A DNA stretch of 64,000 nt from Siphonodentalium dalli. Lineage: Eukaryota > Mollusca > Scaphopoda > Gadilida > Siphonodentaliidae. The position numbers and the translations under genes were made by a program. Of this stretch, positions 21,451-33,426 are shown one piece after another. Below the pieces are notes generated by a model that saw nothing but the letters and a program-made list of their open reading frames with translations, was not told where the DNA came from and searched no databases. The stretch covers positions 147,126,864 through 147,190,863 of the forward strand of contig CP136064.1 of assembly GCA_032622095.1 (NCBI GenBank), in the 5' to 3' direction. How positions within the stretch are numbered: the first letter of the stretch is position 1; each line of letters starts with the position of its first letter.

Positions 21451-22439
21451 ACTATACTTCGATCTGGCAATTTATGGCAGGCGTGGTTATCCCCGCTGGG
21501 CAGTAAAGTGAATTAACCGGAGACTGCGATATTTTATTTAACAACTCGTTACGCGATTGGCGGAATTATTTCAAGCTCCGCCCATCGCTATCACCGGTAA
21601 GCGAATCAGGTAAACTAACCACATCGATGCAGCTGATCGGTCATGTTCTAGCCACGTGATCACACTATTCAGTCACGTGACTTACACTTCGGACACATTT
21701 GCGATTTTTTTTATATCATAATAATAAAAATATGATCTGCTCGATTTAGAATTTTCTTGGCGACATTGGTCTGTTAAACATATATAATTAGTATTGTGAC
21801 GGTAACAAAAAAAATTTGACCAAATAATTCCTTTAAGATATTTTACTTTTACATGTACATAAATTTGATTTTTAACTGTGAAACATGTAGCTTTGTTCTT
21901 TGTATTGCTTAAAAGGGCATGCCGATTCATGTTTTAAAATGGTCGAAATTAGTATTACTCATAACTGAATAGTAATGGGTTGGCGTATCAGCTATTACTG
22001 GTTACGGTCTGCCAGTTACTTAAACGGTTTTATACCGTGGAACATGCCACAGCCTGACCGTATGTTTCGGTCAAAGTTTGGCAGCGATGTTGCGCGGTCT
22101 CAGACCGTTAAAGCGACGGTATTTGTTCTAATAGTGTGTATTTACCGACCCATATTAACCTTATACTACCAAATTACGTATGCCCAATCTTAGGTTCAAA
22201 TGAGCCATGTCGATCGGTTTAAAACATTTATTAGTTAGTGGTATATATAAATGCAAAACAAATTAGAGCCCGCATTCCATGTGTCATCGACACATTATAG
22301 CTCTCAGAGATTAACATGCAAAGCGGTGACTGGGCATTATTTTGCTTAGCACAGATAGTCAGGTCTGCTTTTTGTGTCCATAATGACATTTGGTCACCAG
22401 TACCAAATGTATATTAAAAATACCAGCTGGCTCCCAATA
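21451..22439. other. Intergenic, nothing supported
   Basis: Sequence beyond the LINE 5' truncation. There is AT-rich sequence at 21,700-21,900 and short ORFs without recognisable motifs. I see no promoter-like CpG-rich stretch or repeat ends. Confidence 0.4.
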
Positions 22440-22570
22440 GAGCTAATTAATTTATATATGTTTATAAATTATAAACATTATGCGCGGTAATGTGTTTGAT
22501 TGTGTATGTGCTCGATTGTATATGTATGTGTTCAAGTGTTATCAAAATAAAATAAAATCTAATCTAATTA
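22440..22570 (+). repeat. LINE-type 3' tail (plus strand)
   Basis: A GTATGTG-rich stretch ends in ATCAAAATAAAATAAAAT followed by two CTAAT units, which looks like the A-rich tail of a plus-strand retroposon. The body upstream is too short or degraded to classify. Confidence 0.45.
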
Positions 22571-22669
22571 ATATTCTTGGACATACCGCGTAAAGTATAA
22601 AGCCAACCCTATATACCAACCTATTCACTGGGCACCACTGTTCTAGCAAGAAATCGATAACTTAAGACT

Positions 22670-22795
22670 TGACTTGAAACATATTTTATTTGCATAATAT
22701 ACAAAAGGGATTGGGGCACAAGTTTTTGCAACTTATGAAGCCCCTCTCCTAATACAATATAATAACACACATGTGGTCAAGATGACGGTACAAAC
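22670..22795 (-). repeat. LINE 3' UTR fragment, related to 23,665-23,760
   Basis: 'CATATTTTATTTGCATAATA...GGGATTGGGGCACAAGTTTTTGCAACTTATGAAG' matches, with divergence, the 3' end of the minus-strand LINE at 23,670-23,745 in the same orientation. It is therefore a solo, severely 5'-truncated copy of the same family. Confidence 0.7.
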
Positions 22796-23664
22796 GTATT
22801 TACATGGAGATAAGTTGTGAGAGATATAGCGTGTAGCGCCTTCCAGAGATGGTCAGACATGAGGTTGTTTCTTAGCTGTGAGAAAATTTGTATTTAATGA
22901 ATGTCACTACATTATGAATTTTGGTATGATTAACAAGTGCCAATATATTATCTATTCTTATTACTTTTATGTTGGCTGTAAAATATAATGGTACACTTGA
23001 TTTGTTTTCTATTTTTTTTATTTTGTTGCTCTGGAGGGCAATACAGATACTAAATCAGAAAGATGGCGGCGGACGGTTAGAAGTGTCAACAATGGAGGAC
23101 AGTATTTCGACAGAATTGCTTTGATTAAGCAACAAGCAACCTAGTCTTGGGATACGATCTTTTACTATGGCTTACGCCATAAAGGTCGTGGAGCCGATAT
23201 TCTTTGAGCTTAGGCTACTAGCTAATTTTTTTAAATACACTTAATTTTAAGAATCAACTAACATGGTCATTAATGTTAACATTATTGCAGTTTATATTAG
23301 CTCTGACACCTACCATAACGTTTGTATAATTCTGTAATTATTTAATCCAAAAATCCAATCCTGAAAATACATGTTGCAAATGGCGGAAGCACGAAAAGTA
23401 GGAGGTTCTAAATATCACATGACAAACGTGCACGGCACATGTGACAGTTCTCATGGAATTTTTTGTAGTGATGCTAGTAGACAAAATGTCACGCATGCGC
23501 AGAATGTAGTTAAACTCGACCTAATTGTAGATAGTTTGGATTTTCCACGGGTATTCAGGAACGCGTGCAATGTCTGTATTTACGTTCTGTTATTTGACGG
23601 ATTTTAAGGATAAATGACACGTAGGTGAGTGGATGGTTTCACACTGGTATTAGTATTTAGTTAG
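22796..23664. other. Spacer containing a YY1-like motif and an orphan ORF
   Basis: AAGATGGCGGC (23,060-23,070) is a perfect YY1-type core at an ATG, as often found at animal promoters or first exons, but the frame stops after four further codons. A second GC-rich patch at 23,371-23,530 contains ATGGCGGAAGCACG and CGCATGCGCAG in a 78-codon frame ending at 23,607. Neither has a clear splice donor. Possibly degraded first exons; low support. Confidence 0.3.
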
Positions 23665-24862
23665 TGTAAACATATTTATTGCATAATAATATCGCAACGG
23701 GATTGAGACACAAGTTTTACAACTTACAAATGGTCTCTCTCCCCACATAATTGTATTACACAAAATGAACATAAAATATAATCACACACAAACATTATAA
23801 TTCATATGTACAACATCTTTTCACTTAATATAATGATATAATCGCGAGTGTGACAATAACGGTGGATATTTCTCTTTATGGGGTGGTTCGTCCTGTGGGT
23901 CGGTGGCTCAGACGAGTCTTCGCCTTCTATATATGTAGTGATAATACAACATGTTACATTTGCAGCTTAGGTTTGCACATCAAGGTGTTTAATAAAATTT
24001 GAACAACGATGTCGAGGTTATGTATAATTGAACAGCCCTAAATATGTTCCGGTTTTGTGTACTATTCAGGTTAGTATCTCCAAGGAGGAGTTTCTCGAGA
24101 TTAATAGTTAGTACACCAATGGTAGCGAGTTGGTGAAACAACAAACATCGTTGATCTGTGTAAAATGGACAAACAAAAAAATAATGATTTGCTTCTTCGG
24201 CCGGGTGACCACAACGACAGCTTGGGTTGTCAGATATGAAGTTAGAAAATTTGTCAGCGTTTAAATCGCTACAGTAATTTTGAATTTTGCAATGAATGAT
24301 GTTTATCGCGCGATTTCCGAAATTAAAATAGTCTGGTGGCGCAAGAACTGGATCAGTCGTTAGGTATTTTGTTTTTAAAATACTAATGGAAGATGATTCT
24401 TTTATTTTATTTGACAGGGTATTCCATTCCCTAGTTGTATTTGGGAAAAATGTGTGTTCAAAATGGACAGTTCTTTGGAATGTGTATGGAGCAAAACTTG
24501 TTTTATCTCTAAAATCATATCTAGCAGCTGATTCTGGGCGGGGGGGTAAGAGATTGTTGATATATTTAGGGGTCTTGTTATTAGTTATTCTGTACATGAT
24601 ATTCATTCTATGAGATTTCCTTCTGTTTGTTAACGTTTGCCACCCCAATTCTACTAGCAAGTTTTTCACAGGAACGGATCGCGTGAGACCTGTAACAATT
24701 CGACCCGCGTCCGCTTGGATGCGATCTAATTTTGAAATTGCATTTGCTGGGACGGAGTCCCAGACAACGTCAGCGTAATCCATCAGGGGTTAATATGTAC
24801 GCTCGATAAATTGTGTCTAAGGTTTTCCTATTTAAAGAAAATTTCAATTGTCTTAAATATGC
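23665..24862 (-). pseudogene. LINE ORF2 C-terminus and 3' UTR
   Basis: The minus-strand frame encodes the post-RT region: LRQLKFSLNRKTLDTIYRAY (24,862-24,790), a one-base shift, then MDYADVVWDSVPANAISKL (from 24,783). It continues to the terminal zinc cluster CRCGHPAEEANHYFFVC and stops at 23,989. 'LDYADVVWD' followed by 'Q...AGRIVTGL' is the typical C-terminal landmark of CR1/Jockey-group LINEs. A non-coding 3' region runs to about 23,665. 5'-truncated where the ACCCAGGT repeat block begins. Confidence 0.88.
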
Positions 24863-24865
24863 AAG

Positions 24866-25215
24866 GCGCCCATATAAAAATGTACCTGGGTAAATCTTGG
24901 TGTTTACCTAGGTATACCCCGGTACATATAGGTTTTACCCTGGTTCCACCCAGGTCACACCCAGGTCACACCCAGGTTACACCCAGGTAAATCAGGGATT
25001 TATATAGATTTACCCAGGTGTTTTCTATATATGTTAGGTATAAACCCAAGTTTACCCGGGTTTTTACGGATATAATTTAGAAGACGCTGTCACACCCGGG
25101 TATTTAGACCCATGTTATCCGGAGTATTTACACCCAGGTATTTACACCAGGGTTTCGCCCAGGTATTTACTACAGTGTTCACCCGGATATATACACCTGT
25201 GCTATTTTGTTAAAC
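24866..25215 (+). repeat. ACCCAGGT-rich repeat block, outer copy
   Basis: Begins GCCCATATAAAAATGTACC, the same terminus found twice head-to-head at the centre of the large palindrome (about 39,690-39,725). It continues with repeated CACCCAGGTCACACCCAGGT and TTTACCCAGG units that degrade towards 25,200. No clear right terminus. Non-coding. Confidence 0.8.
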
Positions 25216-25239
25216 TGTACAATCTGCATTGAAGTCACA

Positions 25240-27585
25240 TTATTAACCCTTTCTATAGTACAGCATCATTGGCGTGTAGTTACCTTATTAACCATTCTAT
25301 ATTAAATCATTAATTGACAGGTAGTTAGTTACCTTATTAACCCTTTCTATACTAAGTAACATTGGTGAGTAGTTACATTATTAACCCTTTCTATATTAAA
25401 GCACCATTGATGTGAAGTTACCTTATTAACCCTTTCTATACTAAAATATCATTGATGTGTAGTTACAATGTTAACCCTTTCTATAGTATAGCATCATTGA
25501 CGGGTAGTTGGCTCCTTAACTCTGTATATACCAAAGTATCATTGTCGTATATAGTTACCTTATTAAACCTTTCTATACTAAGTACCGTTGGCGTGTAGTT
25601 ACGTTATTAACCCTTTCTATATTAAAGTATTAATTGACAGGTAGTTACCTTATTAACCCTTTCTATACTAAGTATCATTGGTGAGTAGTTGCATTATTAA
25701 CCCTTTCTATATTAAAGCGCCATTGGCGGGTAGTTACCTTATTAACCATTTATGTATTAAAGGATCATTGACTTGTAGTTACCTTATTATAACCCTTTCT
25801 ATATTAAAGCATCATTATTGCTGGGTAGTTATCTTATTAACCCGTTCTATACTAAGTATCATTGGTGAGTTGTTACATTATTAACCCTTTATATATTAAA
25901 GCATCATTGACGTGAAGTTACCTTATTAACTATTTCTGTATTAAAGCAGCATTGACATGTAGTTACCTTATTAGCCCTTTCTTTATTAAAATATCATTGA
26001 CGTGTAGTTACCATGTTAACCCTTTCTATATTAAAGCATCGTTGACGGGTAGTTGCCTAATTAACCCTCTATATACTAAAGTATCATTGTCGTGTAGTTA
26101 CCTTACTAACCCTTTCTATACTAAGTATCATTGGCGTGTAGTTACCTTATTAACCCTTTCTATATTACAGCATTAATTGACAGGTAGTTACATTAAACAA
26201 CCCTTTCTATACTAAATATCATTGGTGAGTAGTTGCATTATTAACCCTTTCTATATTAAAGCGCCATTGGCGGGTAGTTACCTTATTAACCATTTATGTA
26301 TTAAAGCATCATTGACTTGTAGTTACCTTATTATAACCCTTTCTATATTAAAGCATCATTATTGCTGGGTAGTTATCTTATTAACCCGTTCTATACTAAG
26401 TATCATTGGTGAGTTGTTACATTATTAACCCTTTCTATATTAAAGCATCATTGACGTGAAGTTACCTTATTAACCATTTCTGTATTAAAGCAGCATTGAC
26501 ATGTAGTTACCTTATTAGCCCTTTCTTTATTAAAATATCATTGACGTGTAGTTACCATGTTAACCCTTTCTATATTAAAGCATCGTTGACGGGTAGTTGC
26601 CTAATTAACCCTCTATATACTAAAGTATCATTGCGTGTAGTTACCTTACTAATCCTTTCTATACTAAGTATCATTGGCGTGTAGTTACCTTATTAACCAT
26701 TTCTATATTTAAGCATTAATTGACAGGTAGTTACATTAAACAACCCTTGCTATACTAAGTATCATTGGTGAGTAGTTACATTATAAACCATTTCTATATT
26801 AAAGCGCCATTGACGGGTAATTACCTTCCTTATTAACCATTTTTGTATCAAAGCATCATTGACGTGCAGTTACCATATTATAACACCTTCTATATTAAAG
26901 CATCATTGACTTATAGTTACCATATTAACCCTTTCTATATTAAAGCACCATTGGCGTGTAATTACCTTATTAACCCTTTCTACGTTGAAGCAATAATTGA
27001 CAGGTAGTTACCTTATTAACCCTTTTTATAATGAGTATCATTGGTGATTAGTTACATTATTAACCCTTTCTACAATAAAGCATCATTGACATGTAGTTAT
27101 CATAGTAGCCAGTTCTATATTAAAGCATCATGGACGGTAGTTACCATATTAACCCTTTCTATATTAAAGCACCATTGGCGTGTAATTGTCATATTAACCC
27201 TTTCTATATTAAAACATCATTGACGTGTAGTTACCCTATTAGCCCTTTCTATATTTAAGCATCATTGACGTGTAGAACTTTATCTTATTAACCCTTTCTT
27301 TATTAAAGCATCATTGACATGTAGTTACCTTAGTAACCATTTCTACACTAAAGCATTATTGACGGGTAGTTAGTTACCTTATTAACCCTTTCTATATTAA
27401 AGCATCATTGACAAGAAGTTAAATTATTAACCTTCTATAATAAGTACCATTGCCGTGTAGTTAGTTACCTTATAAAACCTTTCTATATTAAGACGTCGAT
27501 CATTGACGGGTAGTTGTTACCTTATTAATCATTTATGTATTCAAGCATCATTGACGAGTAGTTACCTTATTACTTGAAGTTTATT
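25240..27585 (+). repeat. ~45-bp minisatellite with a 544-bp higher-order period
   Basis: About fifty head-to-tail copies of a unit close to CATTGACGTGTAGTTACC / TTATTAACCCTTTCTATATT / AAAGCAT. Variant order repeats at 544 bp: the stretch 25,678-26,176 recurs almost unchanged at 26,222-26,720, about twelve units later. The several short ORFs are translations of the repeat. The same array, inverted, occupies the last 200 bp of the window. Confidence 0.95.
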
Positions 27586-28317
27586 ATGACAATATGACAA
27601 TACACTACCCCGGACAAATGAAGCAATATCATACTTTATCTAACAGCCTAGCTATAATTAGTGAACATTAAACTGACAAACAGACACTTTTCAGGGCCAT
27701 TATTTAATATTAAAGGGATACAAAATAAAGATATTTCTAATTATCAGTAAGAATTATTCTCTAAGTGATACTTATTATTTCAAATAAATGATTGCATATA
27801 CTATAGTAGACCATATACCAACAGGAAAATATTAGTGAATACAATTATTGTGTTTCAAAATTCGTTTCGTTTCGTTTCTGCAGCCAAATTACAATCTTAA
27901 CTTTTAGTTAATACCGTTCTTCAAAATGAAGCGCGGATAATTCCTTGGGGTGTTTTGAGTTAATTTTGTCGCGAATCAACGCGGATTGACAGAAGGAAAT
28001 GGTGTATTGGCTACAAACGGATAAACTGTGGACTTATATATAAGATTCGCCGATTTTTCCCCATGGATGTGCGCAAATATCGAAAAAGACTGAATTTCAT
28101 GTGACAAAAAAAATTTCAATTCCCGGAACAGTAAGAATTAAGTTACGATAACGAAACGGATCAACTATAGTATTGAACAGTACCTAAGCTACCTGGCCAT
28201 CTGGCCATAACCAAAATATTGTCTCAAAATTGAATTTGTGGTACCGGTACAAGCATGATGTAGTGCCAGTGGCCTGCTCATGCACCTGTCCAGAAGAAGA
28301 AGAATTGAGAAGTTTGA

Positions 28318-28902
28318 AATTGAAGATCATGGACTACGCAGACACCATCTGGGACCCCTACCAACAAAATCACATCGACATGCTGGAAAGAATCAAGCGT
28401 AGAGCAGCCCGTTTCATTAAAAGAGACTATACTAGTAAGAGCAAAGAAGATGGATATATGACCAAGATCCTCTACGAGCTACGGTAGATTGACCAACATT
28501 GCAGAAACGGCGGAAAATAAATCGGCTGGGATTCATGAGTAAGGTGGTGGGCGGATTGGTCCCGGCTATACCCCCTAATCAATACTTTACACCCGAAACA
28601 AGGCGTCTTAGATCGCAGAGCAAAGTTCTGACAGGCTACGTCACCAGCCAAATTCCTCGGCACCTAATAAGGAACAACAGTCAGTGTTACGAGGCTATAC
28701 CATACGTGTCAGCTCAATTTGCTAATTCCACATTTGTTCGAACTATATGCGACTGGAATCAGCTGGAGGAATCCTTAATCCTACAACAACAGCCTGTGGA
28801 TTCCTTCAAGAGTGCGCTGAAGGAAAAGATCTGAGACTCTCTCGCCCGCTGCGAAATTACCAGAATTGGGATCTGCAGCGTAACCATTCAGATTCAGATT
28901 GA
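28318..28902 (+). mobile_element. LINE 3' fragment inserted in left arm only
   Basis: It encodes the C-terminal region of a CR1/Jockey-group ORF2. It opens MDYADTIWDPYQQNHIDML (from 28,329), shifts frame by one base near 28,490, continues QKRRKINRLGFMSKVVGGLV and ends at TGA 28,832-28,834. The 3' end is a short ATTCAG tandem (CATTCAGATTCAGATTGA). The right arm gives the empty site: AGAAGTTTGATCCACG there against AGAAGTTTGA[insert]TTGATCCACG here, so the target duplication is TTGA (28,314-28,317 and 28,899-28,902). The fragment is only 585 bp, an extreme 5' truncation. Confidence 0.9.
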
Positions 28903-29597
28903 TCCACGATAGTAAGGGGTCTGTACATGTAGAAAGTACTGATAGTGATATAAAGCCTGCTGTACAATAATACTACTTTTGCTGTTTTACTGGTCTTAAC
29001 TCAAGTTAACTGAGTACTGTGTCAATGTGACATTGTTAATTCAGTTCCACTCAAATGTACATTAACTGGCAATGATGCATCACTATTAAAGGCACCAGTA
29101 ATCCCTAAATACCAGGAGGACGCGGCGTAGAAACTTGGTACAACAGTTGTTACACGACAAAGAAAATTATCAACAAGTGAGCGTCATCATCAAAATTGCT
29201 AATTAAAACACGGCAATGGTAAATTGGTAATCCCTACATACCAGGAGGACAAGTCATTGAAACTTGGGACAACAGTTGTTACACGGCAAAGAAATGTTAA
29301 ACACACTGCAGATGAATGTTTATACATGTACTGTGCAGTCGAGATCACCTGGACTACAACTATTTAAGGATTATACTATTTGATGAGTAGATGCGTGACT
29401 GATAAAAGAATTAGAGACTCCATATTTACTCGGAAGATAACAGTATACGATGCCATACAGTTGTTCCATAATACCTCAACCTTTGGTGGATAACAGTAAA
29501 ACTAATGAAAATGATGAAAGCCAGACTCAACATCAAGACTACATGTGCATGCATAAGTGACGGTTCAATGATTTTGACTCCATCAGATGATATTTAA

Positions 29598-29945
29598 GCG
29601 ACACCAATTTTTAAGTCTGGTTTACGATAATGTGGGGAGAAAGAAAGTAGATGCAGGAGGGCAAAAAATAAAAATAAAAAAGATTGTCCCCCCAATTTAT
29701 ATCAAGTAAATCGTGGAATTTTACATAAATTTTACAAAAATTGTGAAAAAATGTTTTTGAATGAAATTCTGTTCAAACCAAACAAGACATATCTTGTCAT
29801 GAAATACATGAAACTGTAAATGATCATAAGCAGAACCGAATGCGACAGCACATGAAAATCAGTACGCGTGTAAAATATTTTGGGACAAAAAAAGTTAAAT
29901 TTTGTAGGAGGTGTTCGTAAACCAGACTTAAAAATTGGTGTCGCC
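29598..29945. mobile_element. TAA-flanked foldback MITE, copy 1
   Basis: 348-bp element with ~30-bp terminal inverted repeats of the form GGCGACACCAATTTTTAAG...TTGGTGTCGCC (its first G is lost), flanked by TAA / TTA. No coding capacity. A 3-bp TWA target and GG-starting ends fit PIF/Harbinger-type non-autonomous elements. Its palindrome partner is the copy at 60,177-60,580. Confidence 0.8.
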
Positions 29946-30120
29946 TTAGGCTCATGTTAACACAGGTTCACATATTCTCAAAATAATTGTCTCCCTCAAC
30001 CATACTATTATTTATATTTGATAGAACCTCAGTGAGACCATGTTGAAAATTACCATCAATGCAGTTCCAGTGTTGACGCAACGCTGTCATGTTACTTCAA
30101 ACCAGTTGCAATGTTCCTTA

Positions 30121-30812
30121 GGCCAGAGAAAAAAGATACTATGTTTCCGTACATCGACCGACCCTAAAAATAACCCGCCGACCCTAAACTTTTTATTGAT
30201 ATTTTGAGAAAAAGTCAAAATTTTCGCAATTTTAATTTCCTGAGACGGATCTCCTGCCTGCTTTATGTCTTGTTTGGGACTTATGGAACACTATCAACAG
30301 ACATGGTGGGTGTGTATCTGTATATATACATGTAAAGAGGTTATCACTGCATATATTAGGGGTATACATGTAGCTACTGTTTCCAAAAACCAGGTATGCT
30401 CGGTGGGCGTACTGGCTACCCCCAGACAATGGGATGTAATCGTCACAATACATGTACGGTATAATGGCGGTATTATTGGTAAAATTATTATAAAAAGTTA
30501 GTGACATCAATTTTGTACCAAGTTTATAGTCAAATTTATGAAAATGTGGTATGTGAATAATAAAAAACATACGTAAGCATGAAGTAAGTTTGATTTTTTA
30601 TCAATCTTAATGTATATTTCCACTGTGTTGATCAAGTAATACTTTCCCCATGGCACGGGTTGGCATTTTATGTCACTTTGGTTGAGGTAGTTCAATATTT
30701 CTGCAGCTGGATAAAAAATATCAAAATAAAATAAAATAAAAAAAATTCCCTACCTACCTACCCTAATTTTTTCGCTATGTTACCGGAAACATACAATCTT
30801 TTTTCTTTGGCC
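30121..30812. mobile_element. 692-bp inverted-repeat element, left arm only
   Basis: Terminal inverted repeats GGCCAGAGAAAAAAGAT... and ...ATCTTTTTTCTTTGGCC also share the inner 'ACATAG/GGAAACATA' region. Flanks are TTA (30,118-30,120) and TTG (30,813-30,815), and the right arm reads CCTTAGCATGG without it. A short ORF lies inside on each strand, none recognisable. Non-autonomous DNA transposon, possibly of the TWA-target class. Confidence 0.85.
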
Positions 30813-30852
30813 TTGGCATGGTAATTCGTGAAAATAAATGTCAATGCAACTT

Positions 30853-31797
30853 ACTCTCAGGCTCCAAATAAAAGTGCAGGCCCAAATAATAGTGCAGGGG
30901 GGAAATTCCATTGAAAGTTAATAAAAGTACATACCCAAATAATAGTGCAGGGGGAACTCTGAGCAAAACATCAGCTGTGGTTTCAGGTTAACCAAATAAT
31001 TTTTATAGCAGGTTCAAGTATACGAGTCAACATGTAGTATAGGTACATGTATGTATCATGTGGTGTTTTTTTGGTTTGCCACATACTTGAATATGTACTC
31101 TTGAGTGCCTAATGTACGATTATTAAAATCGAGGTAAAATTCCCACCTGTACGATCGTTATTTGGTCCTGTACGTTTATTAAATTAACCAAAAGAAATAA
31201 TTCACCAATCTTAAATTGTGTTATTCATATAAGAAATGAACGGCGGTTTCAATGCGGTCATGGGGTTTTGACCGCGAGAAAAAATCAGCAAACTTCGGGG
31301 TTCATGCGGAGTTTGCTGATTTTTTTAACGCGGTCAAAACCCATGACCACGTTGAATCCGCCGTTTATTATTTATATTTATATACTTAAATTCATTATGA
31401 ACTAGGATTGTATGTCTTTCCCACTATTTATTCATCTATTTAAACGAACGCATGGAGTTCAGTTCAGACAGTTCGAATCCTTGTTTTTTGGAAAACCAAA
31501 CATTTTGAGAATCCGTTCATGGAGAACGGAAGAAACGCAATTTCACAGTAAAGTATACACATATGACAAAATGTCTTGTTTAGCTAGTAACTAATGTAGA
31601 CGTGTTGATCATTTTTACATCTGAATCATATAGAAATCTTGAATTTGTGCTGATTTAAATTTTCATAGCTTCAAAATATTAATAAACGTGCAGACCCAAA
31701 TAAGCACTGTGCAGGGGGGGGGGGATTTCCCAAGAAAAATGATAAACGTGCATGCAGCTGGTGCATGCATGTTTATTTGGAGCCCAAGAGTAAAGAG
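30853..31797. mobile_element. Inverted-repeat element with CAAATAATAGTGCAGG subrepeats
   Basis: Ends are inverted: ACTCTCAGGCTCCAAATAAA at the left and TTTATTTGGAGCCCAAGAGT at the right. Just inside lie tandem 'AAATAATAGTGCAGG' or 'GTAC' variants (30,870-30,960; 31,125-31,185; 31,690-31,760). A separate foldback (31,239-31,366) sits inside. The right-arm partner is 58,335-59,965, enlarged there by a further insertion. Confidence 0.7.
31239..31366. repeat. Foldback (AACGGCGG ends)
   Basis: Near-perfect inverted repeat. AACGGCGGTTTCAATG, GGTCATGGGGTTTTGACC and AAAAATCAGCAAACT are mirrored to ...CGCCGTTT around a short GGGGTTCATG loop. Palindrome partner at 59,434-59,573. Confidence 0.9.
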
Positions 31798-32898
31798 GTG
31801 GAGGTGAATGTTACATGTAAGTTGTTATTAACGAAATGGAACGATGCCTTTAATAGGTTCCACCAGCAATAAGTCGCGACTTCTTTATATTGGCCTGACA
31901 GATTGGTTTTTGTTGGGTCATGCCTCTCGACCATTATGATGGCCACATATATTGTCATATAACAGCGATTTACGATCTGTCTTGTTGGCTCATAATATAA
32001 ATTAAGAAATTGGCCTTGTGTTCGTTCCTTGCGTAAAAAAATATTTTTTAGTACAAACGTCCTCATTGATTGTGTCCCTCGACTCCTCGTGTAGTTGGTC
32101 AAGTAACTTACATGTATGTACATGTACAGACCACTCACAAATTTCTTAGAAAAGCGACCACATGTTCGAATCTACTTTGCGATTTTGGAGCAACGCATTT
32201 GTAAATGCGTTCATATTTTAACACATTTACCGTGATTTATTCACAAACAAATGTCTTGATGCAGGCCTTAAAATCCATCAGATGTTTTGCAATAATCAAA
32301 ATGTTAGTGTTTCACTTTCTACAGGGAATCAAGACTTTTTACTAGAATCAAAATGAGAATCATGATTCTCAGATTCTGATTATAAAACAATTAATGTCAA
32401 CAGTGTTTATTTATGTTTATTCCATTTTGAATGGAAAACTACATCATGAATGTCCGATTCCGAACATATACATGTACACCAGGAGTGGGAAAATAACACA
32501 GAATTATTCAGATGTGAATTTAAATTAAACAAAATTAAAACTAAAATTGCAAAATACACTATACACTATCGTATCGTTATTTGGGTGTTCATACTAGTAT
32601 ACTTTTTCGGCGCAATGATCGGTAATTTCAATGCGACTGCGATTATTCCCAATGCAGTGCATTTAATTTAAATGCTGTCATTAAGGCATTTACAAAGTGG
32701 CGTGACACAATGCATCCTCAATGCATTTTAAATGCAACAACCGCATTTCATTGATCCACGTTGTAAAGGACATTTATTTTTAGAATACATGTATGTGTAT
32801 ATAACCACAAGAATAAAGAACAAATCAACTGTTTTTATTACTTTGTAAACCTCTGATGTTTCCCATACAGTATACATTTGTATATTATAAACCATGTT

Positions 32899-33116
32899 AC
32901 AGTAATTCTAGAGCTAATTAATCGACTCCTTATCTACAGCAGAATTATGGGTAACTTTTCAGGATTTAGTCCGAAATATGGCTTGTTGCCATTCATCGGA
33001 AAGCTCTCACCGAGAGCTTTCCGATGAATGGCATCAACCCATATTTCCGACTAAATCCTGAAAGTTACCCATAATTCTGCTGTAGTTAAGGAGTCGATTA
33101 ATTAGAGCATTACTGT
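32899..33116. mobile_element. Tc1/mariner-like foldback MITE (TA target)
   Basis: Almost perfect palindrome of ~218 bp with ends TA-CAGTAATTCTAGAGC and GCATTACTG-TA. It includes the inner inverted blocks AATCGACTCCTTA, CAGCAGAATTATGGGTAAC and GAAAGCTCTC at the centre. CAGT-starting termini with a TA duplication are typical of Tc1/mariner derivatives. Partner at 45,130-45,347. Confidence 0.8.
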
Positions 33117-33133
33117 ATATCCTCTATAACTGT

Positions 33134-33426
33134 TTATTCAACATCACGTGCTGCAATCCATAAATGCGGTTCAGATTTCGATGTCCGGTTCAACATTATT
33201 ATCATATGGTTCGATAGCAGAAATACTCAGTTTGGAATGTTATACCATACAAGTTTTACGAGTTGCTCTTGCTCAAGAATGGAAAATTTATAAACCTGAT
33301 TTTTGGCGCATTAGTTAGAATTATATTTTTGCACAAGAACACACCACAAATATCGAACTGGACATCAAAAGCAGAACCTGATTGTATCGATTGCATAAAC
33401 ATAAGAAGTTGGTCACTGACCGACAT
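33134..33426 (-). pseudogene. Left-arm copy of a 97-codon ORF, frameshifted
   Basis: Reverse-complement partner of the intact ORF at 44,817-45,110. It starts MSVSDQLLMFMQSIQSGS and matches to KIRFIN, where one base is missing (TTTTCCATTC against TTTATCGATTC). That produces an early stop and in-frame stops thereafter. The splice-acceptor-like tract upstream of the right-arm ORF is also absent here. Confidence 0.6.

Noticed and set aside
25678-27223. Repeated ORFs with a 'TCSYLINPFYIKASL' pattern
   Set aside because: Translation of the minisatellite; the two near-identical 68-codon ORFs reflect the 544-bp period and not gene duplication.
25240-27585. Regular ~45-bp repeats as a CRISPR-like array
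   Set aside because: Units are contiguous without unique spacers, and the DNA is clearly eukaryotic with no cas genes.
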